Under the pieces are notes generated by a model. The model worked only from the letters and a program-made list of their open reading frames with translations, did no database searches and was not told where the DNA came from. DNA of 64,000 nucleotides from Croceicoccus pelagius (GTDB taxonomy: Bacteria; Pseudomonadota; Alphaproteobacteria; Sphingomonadales; Sphingomonadaceae): contig NZ_LYWY01000032.1 in the NCBI RefSeq assembly GCF_001661915.1, forward strand, positions 186,001-250,000, read 5' to 3'. Position numbers and translations under genes: made by a program. Positions 58,936 through 64,000 of this stretch are shown here, in pieces; the first letter of the stretch is position 1; each line of letters starts with the position of its first letter.

Positions 58936-59508
58936 ATGATCAACCGCATCCGCGCCATCCGCAAGGACAAGGGCATGACCCTCTCCGATCTCGCCCTCGC
59001 CTGTTCGCCGCCGACGACGCCGCAGACGATCGGGCGGCTGGAAACCGGCACCCGCACGCTGTCGATCGACTGGCTGAACCGAATTGCCGGCGCGCTCGGC
59101 GTAGATCCAGAAGCGCTGCTGACCAGCGAGGCGAAGGCGGCGCCGATGGTCGTGGCGAGGCTGGGCGCGGAAGGCCCCGAGGCGCTGACCCGCCCGCGCG
59201 AGGCGGTGCCGCCGCAGGTTCTTCTGGGCGATGCGCCGATGGGGGTGCTGGAAATCGATGTCGCGCAAGGCGAATACCGGCCCGGAGACCGGCTGTGGCT
59301 GCGCGAGCTGAAACCGGAGGAAACGGCGCAGGCAATCAACCGCGACGTGCTGGTCCCGCGTCCGGGCGGGCGGTTCGTGTTCGGCAGGCTGATCGACCGC
59401 GATGCGAACTTCGTGGCGATCCTGCCGCCCGGTGCCGGCCAACGCCAGGCCGTGGTCAAGGACCCGGCCTGGGTCGCGCTCGGCGTTATGCTGGTGCGTA
59501 TGCTTTAG
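58936..59508 (+). CDS. XRE family transcriptional regulator
   Basis: The product is 190 residues from the ATG at 58936; GGAGC lies about ten bases upstream. The N-terminal lambda-repressor-like HTH (about 1-60) reads MINRIRAIRKDKGMTLSDLA and TIGRLETGTRTLSIDWLNRIAGAL. The C-terminal 110 residues, beta-rich with DRLWLRELKP, are not a clear peptidase or S24 domain. It probably autoregulates and may control the divergent DUF6456 gene. Its stop overlaps the convergent 45-residue gene by four bases. Confidence 0.85.
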   Translation: MINRIRAIRKDKGMTLSDLALACSPPTTPQTIGRLETGTRTLSIDWLNRIAGALGVDPEALLTSEAKAAPMVVARLGAEGPEALTRPREAVPPQVLLGDAPMGVLEIDVAQGEYRPGDRLWLRELKPEETAQAINRDVLVPRPGGRFVFGRLIDRDANFVAILPPGAGQRQAVVKDPAWVALGVMLVRML

Positions 59509-59642
59509 GCGTTTTCGGCTTCGACCATCTTGCGCAGCACCGCGACGCGCTGCCGGTTCGCGTCATGGTTGCGTTCGGGGTGGTCGCGCATTTCGGCCAG
59601 CAGGTTCTTCAGCTCTGCCTGATAGCGGTTGTCGTGTGCCAT
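59505..59642 (-). CDS. Small 45-residue protein with strong ribosome binding site
   Basis: This gene is too short for many gene callers. Translated by hand it begins MAHDNRYQAELKNLL and ends in RKMVEAENA. It is highly charged and almost certainly helical, a single amphipathic helix. An AAAGGAGG ribosome binding site lies six bases upstream of the ATG. The site is partly enclosed by a hairpin (59643-59649 with 59667-59673). Small charged proteins of this kind are recurrent in sphingomonads but I cannot name a family. It lies convergently against the XRE gene. Confidence 0.7.
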   Translation of the reverse strand: MAHDNRYQAELKNLLAEMRDHPERNHDANRQRVAVLRKMVEAENA

Positions 59643-59734
59643 TCTCGGCCTCCTTTCCCATTGGAAGCCGAGACTAGCACACAATCCGCGAATGCCGGAA
59701 ATCGTCCCGCCGCAAGGGCGGAGCGGACCGCCGG

Positions 59735-60718
59735 TCAGACTTCGCCGCGGGCGATCTTTTCCTGCTTGTCGGTCGCGCTTTCACGCGGGACGAAGCTGTC
59801 CGACGTGACCTTGAGCCAGATCAGGATCGGAGCCGCCATGTAGATCGACGAATACGTACCGACGAAAATGCCGAACGCGATCGCGGCAGCAAAACCGAAG
59901 GTCGTTGCCGGGCCGACGAACATCAGCGCGACCAGCACCATCAACGTCGTCAACGACGTCATGATCGTGCGCGGAAGCGTCTCGTTCACCGACAGGTCGA
60001 GAAGCTCTTCCATCGGCATCTTGCGATACTTCTTCAGGTTTTCGCGGACACGGTCGTAGACGACGATCGTGTCGTTCAGCGAATAGCCGATGATCGCAAG
60101 GATGGCGGCGACGATGTTGAGGTCGAACTCCATCTGCGTCAGCGCGAAAAGGCCGAGCGTCAGCGAAACGTCGTGGACCAGCGCGAACAGGGCACCCACG
60201 CCGAACTGCCATTCGAAGCGGACCCAGATGTAGATGGCAATCGCGACCATCGCGGCCAACAGCGCGAGCATGCCGGTTTCGAAAAGTTCGCTCGACACCT
60301 TGCCCGACACCGAATCGACGCCGTCGATACGCACGCCGGGGTGCTTCGCTTCCATTTCGCCGACGATGGCGTTGGTCATCCGGTCGGCGAGGTCCTTGAC
60401 CTGCGCCGCGTCCTGCCCTTCAGGCAGGCGCATGCGGATCGATACCTCGTTCGGCTGGCCGAAACGCTGGATGATTGGCGCGCCATAGCCCAGCCCCGCG
60501 ATATCGTCGCGAAGGTCGGCAACGGGTGCCTCGGTGCTTTCAACGAAAGTCGCGCGGATCATCTGGCCGCCGACGAAGTCGACGCCGAGGTTGAGTCCGT
60601 TGGTCAGCACCGCACCCCAGCTAGCCGCCATCAGGATCAGCGAGACGATGTAGAACGGCAGACGCCAGCGAAGGAACTTTATGTTCGTGTCGTCGGGGAC
60701 GAGTTTCAGAAGTCTCAT
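59735..60718 (-). CDS. secF: Protein translocase subunit SecF
   Basis: The product is 327 residues. Six membrane segments and a periplasmic loop between the first two are visible. LNLGVDFVGGQMIRA, and the RND-type NDTIVVYDRVREN and LPRTIMTSLTTLMV segments are diagnostic. With SecD and YajC it drives late steps of Sec export using the proton motive force. The order yajC-secD-secF is preserved with 10-bp gaps, so it is the last gene of the operon. Confidence 0.96.
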   Translation of the reverse strand: MRLLKLVPDDTNIKFLRWRLPFYIVSLILMAASWGAVLTNGLNLGVDFVGGQMIRATFVESTEAPVADLRDDIAGLGYGAPIIQRFGQPNEVSIRMRLPEGQDAAQVKDLADRMTNAIVGEMEAKHPGVRIDGVDSVSGKVSSELFETGMLALLAAMVAIAIYIWVRFEWQFGVGALFALVHDVSLTLGLFALTQMEFDLNIVAAILAIIGYSLNDTIVVYDRVRENLKKYRKMPMEELLDLSVNETLPRTIMTSLTTLMVLVALMFVGPATTFGFAAAIAFGIFVGTYSSIYMAAPILIWLKVTSDSFVPRESATDKQEKIARGEV

Positions 60719-60728
60719 GCGTCCCTCC

Positions 60729-62327
60729 TCAGATGTTCAGGTCGCTGGGGCGGTGCTTGCGCAGGTAACCTGCCACCCACATGCGGGTCATCGTCACGGC
60801 GGTGAAGACCGAAGTCACGATACCGATGATGAGAACGATGGCGAAGCCGCGGATCGGGCCGGAGCCGAACAGGAACAGCAGCACGCCGGCGATCACGTTG
60901 GTCACGTTGGCGTCGATGATCGCGCGCTGTGCCTCGCGGTAACCCACTTCGACAGCCTGCACGACGCGGCGTCCGCGCCGTCGTTCCTCGCGGATGCGTT
61001 CGTTGATCAGCACGTTGGCGTCGACCGCGGTACCGATGGTAAGAACGAAACCGGCGATGCCCGGCAGGGTGAGCGTGGTCCCCAGCGCCGCCATGATGCC
61101 GAGGATGATCAGCACGTTGAGAAGGATCGCGGCATTCGCATAAAGGCCGAAGCGGCCATAGCTTGCGAACATGAAGGCGAGCACGGCCGCGCCGCCGATG
61201 ATCAGCGCGAGCACGCCCTTGCGGATCGAGTCGGCACCAAGGTCAGGCCCGACGGTGCGTTCTTCCACGACCTGAAGGTCGATCGGCAAGGCGCCCGAAC
61301 GCAGCGAGATGGCAAGCGCATTGGCGCTATCCACCGAAAACCCGCCCGAAATCTGGGCCGAGCCGCCGAGGATCGGTTCGTTGATGTTCGGCGCGGACAG
61401 CACTTCGCCGTCGAGGATGATGGCAAAGGGCTTGCCTACGTTGGCCGTCGTCAGCGCGGCGAACTTGCGGCCACCTTCCTGGTTGAAGGTGATGTTGACG
61501 ACGGGCGTGCCGTTCTGGTCGTAGCCTTGCTGCGCGTTGGTGAGCTGATCGCCCTGAATCCCGCCAAGGCGGCGCACGGCGATCGCGCCCTGCTGGCTGG
61601 CGTCGGGGGCGAAGGGCAGGATCTGGCTGCCCGGAGGTACGATGCCCTGCGCGATGTCGGTCGGTAGCGCGGTCTGGTCGACGAGCTTGAATTCGAGCTT
61701 CGCGGTCTGGCCCAGAAGCGCCTTCAGCGCCTGCGGATCGTCGAGGCCTGGAACCTGTACGACGATGCGTTCGTCGCCCTGACGGATGATCGTGGGTTCG
61801 CGCGTGCCCAGTTCGTCGATGCGGCGGCGCACGACGTCAGTCGCGGTGTCCATCGCGTTTTCTACGGCCTGGTTCAGACCGACTTCGGTAGGCTCGAAAA
61901 TGAAGCGCTGCCCGTCAACCACGCTGATGGTCCAGTCGCGCTGGCCGGTCAGGCCCACGCCCTCGGTCATCGGCAGCAACACTTCGCGGGCCGCGTCGAC
62001 CTGGCTTTCATCCTCGACCATGAACGACAGGCGACCGTTCGCAGTGGAGATGTCGCCGATGGCAATGGCGGGATCGGCATCGCGCAGGGCGCGGCGCACT
62101 TCCTCTTCCATCGCCTCGATGCGGAGCGAACGAACCTGCGCGGTGTCGGCTTCCAGCAGGATGTGGCTGCCGCCGGCAAGGTCGAGGCCGAGGTTGATTT
62201 CGGGGTCGGGAAGCTGGGACGGCCAGCGTTCACCCGCCAGCATCGTCAGCGACGGCAGGGCCAGGAACACGCCGACGAGCGTGAGGCCCCACAGCCAGAT
62301 GCGTTTCCAGCGCGGAAAATCAAGCAT
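60729..62327 (-). CDS. secD: Protein translocase subunit SecD
   Basis: The product is 532 residues, the expected length for alphaproteobacterial SecD. The N-terminal segment MLDFPRWKRIWLWGL leads into membrane segment 1. A large periplasmic part has LGLDLAGGSHILLEAD and the P1/P4 domains with FNQEGGRKFAALTTANVGKP. The C-terminal SecF-like membrane domain shows TLPGIAGFVLTIGTAVDANVLINERIREE. It is the middle gene of yajC-secD-secF. Confidence 0.97.
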   Translation of the reverse strand: MLDFPRWKRIWLWGLTLVGVFLALPSLTMLAGERWPSQLPDPEINLGLDLAGGSHILLEADTAQVRSLRIEAMEEEVRRALRDADPAIAIGDISTANGRLSFMVEDESQVDAAREVLLPMTEGVGLTGQRDWTISVVDGQRFIFEPTEVGLNQAVENAMDTATDVVRRRIDELGTREPTIIRQGDERIVVQVPGLDDPQALKALLGQTAKLEFKLVDQTALPTDIAQGIVPPGSQILPFAPDASQQGAIAVRRLGGIQGDQLTNAQQGYDQNGTPVVNITFNQEGGRKFAALTTANVGKPFAIILDGEVLSAPNINEPILGGSAQISGGFSVDSANALAISLRSGALPIDLQVVEERTVGPDLGADSIRKGVLALIIGGAAVLAFMFASYGRFGLYANAAILLNVLIILGIMAALGTTLTLPGIAGFVLTIGTAVDANVLINERIREERRRGRRVVQAVEVGYREAQRAIIDANVTNVIAGVLLFLFGSGPIRGFAIVLIIGIVTSVFTAVTMTRMWVAGYLRKHRPSDLNI

Positions 62328-62337
62328 GCGTGTTATC

Positions 62338-62670
62338 TCAGTCGTTTGCCGGTGCCGAGCTGCCCGGCGGAATCACGTCGCCGATGGTCGAACGCACCGC
62401 CTTGACCTTGACGTTCTGGCCAAGGTCGATGTCGACGTAGTTGTCGTCCAGCTTGATGATCTTGCCGACGAGACCACCTGCGGTGACCACGCGATCGCCC
62501 TTCTGCAGGCCGGCGATCTTCGCCTGGTGTTCCTTGTGGCGGCGCATCTGCGGGCGGAACACGAGGAACCAGAAGATGACGCCCATCGCGAGAAGCGGCA
62601 GGATCTGCACCCATCCGGGAGGACCCCCGGCAGGGGCGGCGGCGGCAAGTACAAGCATGGAGCTGGACAT
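62338..62670 (-). CDS. yajC: Preprotein translocase subunit YajC
   Basis: The product is 110 residues. One N-terminal membrane segment (WVQILPLLAMGVIFWFLVFRPQ) is followed by the conserved FRPQMRRHKEHQ and GDRVVTAGGLVGKI. YajC associates with SecDF. It is the first gene of the operon; the promoter must lie in the 270-bp gap to tRNA-Pro. Confidence 0.95.
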   Translation of the reverse strand: MSSSMLVLAAAAPAGGPPGWVQILPLLAMGVIFWFLVFRPQMRRHKEHQAKIAGLQKGDRVVTAGGLVGKIIKLDDNYVDIDLGQNVKVKAVRSTIGDVIPPGSSAPAND

Positions 62671-62902
62671 GGAGGGCCTTCGTCTTGTTGTGACGGCTTC
62701 AATAGGATCGATCGGCCGCCAGACAAGAGCACGAGCTCAAGGGCAACCGGTCAAGCCCGCGCGCCTAGCAGCATTGCCATGGGGTGGCAATGGAGGGGCG
62801 CAGGCTGCACACGGGCACGCCGCAAGACAACGGGGCCCGCGGGGCTACGTATCTATCGATGTGTAGGAATAAGCTCGTCGCTTACGCTCGTTAGTTTTCG
62901 GC

Positions 62903-62928
62903 CAAGATCATCCCACCAAATGATCTTG
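62903..62928. terminator. Hairpin downstream of tRNA-Pro
   Basis: CAAGATCAT (62903-62911) and ATGATCTTG (62920-62928) form a perfect 9-bp stem with an 8-base loop. It lies 12 bp past the 3' end of the minus-strand tRNA-Pro, where a terminator is expected. No T-run follows on either strand, so it is a weak candidate. The 270-bp gap (62671-62940) contains nothing else supported. Confidence 0.35.
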
Positions 62929-62940
62929 CGTCACAAAAAC

Positions 62941-63017
62941 TGGTCGGGACGAGAGGATTCGAACCTCCGACCCCCACACCCCCAGTGTGATGCGCTACCA
63001 GGCTGCGCTACGTCCCG
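62941..63017 (-). tRNA. tRNA-Pro (anticodon GGG)
   Basis: On the minus strand a 77-nt tRNA starts CGGGACGTAGCGCAGCCTGG and ends CGTCCCGACCA. The acceptor stem pairs fully, the D-arm is GCGC/GCGC, the anticodon loop is CTGGGGG with GGG in the middle, and the T-loop is GGTTCGAATCC. CCA is encoded. Confidence 0.97.
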
Positions 63018-63254
63018 ACCGGAGCGCGCCCTATAGGCCCGCCTTTTTGGCGATGCAACCCGTTGTTGTGCCCTTCGATGCACAGGCGCGATGTTTGCCG
63101 TCTCTACGCCCCGGCGCGTCCGGAAAGCATCGCCGGAAACACCCGTATGCGCGGGTTTCAACGTCGCCCTGTTCAGCAAAGAGCCATCTGAAAGTTCACA
63201 CTTTTGCAGCCGAACCGTGCGATACCGGCGTCGAATAGTGGGGAGACGAGTTCC

Positions 63255-64000
63255 GTGGCAAAGGGTTTCAACGTGCGTTCGGCGGTCTTCGCCCTCGCCG
63301 GATCGGCGCTGATCGTGGCACCGGCCGCAGGGCAGAGCGACCCGACGGGCAAGAGCGAGCAGGGCGACGTTGCTGTCACCATCTACAACAGCGGACAGGC
63401 GCTGGTTCAGGACGTGCGCCAGATTTCGATCCCCCAGGGCCGCACGCGGATCGAGTTTCCCGACGTATCGAGCCGCATCCGGGCAGAGACGCTGTCTTTC
63501 GATGCCGCAGGCACGACGATCGTCGAACAGAACTTCGACTATGACCTGTTGACCCCCGGAAAGCTGATGGAAAAGGCGGTGGGCGAGACGATCACTCTTG
63601 TACGCACGAACCCCGCCACCGGCGCGGAAACGCGCGAGCGGGCCAAGGTTCTCTCGGTCGCGGGCGGCGTAGTGGTCCAGATCGGCAACCGCATCGAGGT
63701 GCTGCGCGACGACGGCCTGCCGGTGCGCGCCGTCTTCGACAAAGTGCCCGACAACTTGCGCGCACGGCCCACGCTTTCGGTGACGGTCGATTCGACGCGC
63801 GGCGGCACGCGGCCCGTTTCGCTGCGCTACCTGACGCCGGGGCTCGGCTGGTCGGCCGACTACGTCGCGCTTTACGACGAGGTGAAGGGCACGGTCGATA
63901 TGCAGGGTTGGGTCACGCTGACCAACCAGACCGGCACGACGTTCGAGGCGGCGAAGACCATGTTGGTCGCGGGCAACGTCCAGACGCAGAACAACAACCG
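63255..64000 (+). CDS. DUF4139 domain protein, N-terminal part
   Basis: The gene runs off the right edge; 248 complete codons are visible. The GTG start has a GGGAG site ten bases upstream. A Sec signal ends near VAPAAGQ. The mature part begins with a strand segment (VTIYNSGQALVQDVRQISIPQG) and continues into SLRYLTPGLGWSADYVALYD, the hallmark of the DUF4139 domain, which is also found in MuiA-type proteins. A periplasmic or outer-membrane role is likely. Function unknown. Confidence 0.8.
   Translation, partial: MAKGFNVRSAVFALAGSALIVAPAAGQSDPTGKSEQGDVAVTIYNSGQALVQDVRQISIPQGRTRIEFPDVSSRIRAETLSFDAAGTTIVEQNFDYDLLTPGKLMEKAVGETITLVRTNPATGAETRERAKVLSVAGGVVVQIGNRIEVLRDDGLPVRAVFDKVPDNLRARPTLSVTVDSTRGGTRPVSLRYLTPGLGWSADYVALYDEVKGTVDMQGWVTLTNQTGTTFEAAKTMLVAGNVQTQNNN

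Noticed and set aside
1-64000. CRISPR arrays
   Set aside because: No regularly spaced repeats of 25-40 bases and no cas genes were seen.

Overview
The window is high-GC DNA from an alphaproteobacterium, most likely a member of the Sphingomonadales (Sphingomonadaceae or Erythrobacteraceae). The evidence is two catabolic TonB-dependent receptors, a Spinster-type MFS porter, a DUF6118 protein next to a Ti-type TraA, and a core made of tRNA-Tyr/rlmB, hup/lon, ybaB/dnaX/ffs and yajC/secD/secF. Genus and species cannot be read from the sequence alone.

Region 1 (1-262) is the last 86 codons of a quinohemoprotein whose body lies before the window. Region 2 (348-15504) is an integrated, mobilizable genomic island. 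It sits at the 3' end of tRNA-Tyr and is bounded by an imperfect 27/28-bp tRNA-end repeat. CTCCCACA-type repeats, probably integrase arm sites, lie at both ends. The island encodes a P4-type tyrosine integrase, AlpA and excisionase-like HTH proteins, a TraA relaxase-helicase, TraC, TraD, DUF6118 and an RSF1010/Ti-like oriT, but no type IV secretion genes. It is therefore an IME that would need a helper element. Its main cargo is a tightly coupled three-gene module: a membrane-anchored TerB_N/TerB/TerB_C protein, a BREX-type (DUF2791, BrxD-like) P-loop ATPase and an Lhr-like (BrxHI-like) helicase. I read this as a candidate DNA-surveillance or anti-phage system, distinct from canonical BREX because PglZ, PglX and BrxC are absent. 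Three further cargo genes are of unknown function.

Region 3 (15480-33981) is conserved core: tRNA-Tyr, rlmB, a lipoprotein, HU, Lon (with a candidate heat-shock promoter), YbaB, DnaX, 4.5S SRP RNA, a small secreted Cys-repeat protein, an NDUFS4-like Complex I subunit, HrpB, a polyprenyl diphosphate synthase, chorismate mutase, a PilZ protein, a PepSY/response regulator/histidine kinase set, a SIMPL protein and an ABC-F ATPase.

Region 4 (34001-58234) is accessory and catabolic. It begins with an SGNH lipoprotein, followed by a divergent DUF885/TetR pair. Next comes a TonB receptor - aldehyde dehydrogenase - PQQ dehydrogenase - VOC operon, then two SDRs and a TesB thioesterase. It ends with a second TetR, an operon of TonB receptor - acyl-CoA ligase - MFS porter, a cytochrome P450, a ThuA-like protein and a second DUF885 enzyme. 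The gene set suits outer-membrane capture of a hydrophobic or polymeric alcohol, ether or terpenoid-like substrate, its periplasmic and cytosolic oxidation, and CoA activation. The substrate is unknown. A palindrome, TAAGGC-N4-GCCTTA, recurs perfectly or imperfectly in several promoter regions of this stretch and may be the operator of the TetR regulator at 47837.

Region 5 (58327-64000) returns to core: a DUF6456 protein, an XRE regulator, a 45-residue protein with a strong ribosome binding site, the yajC-secD-secF operon, tRNA-Pro(GGG) and the start of a DUF4139 protein that runs off the window.
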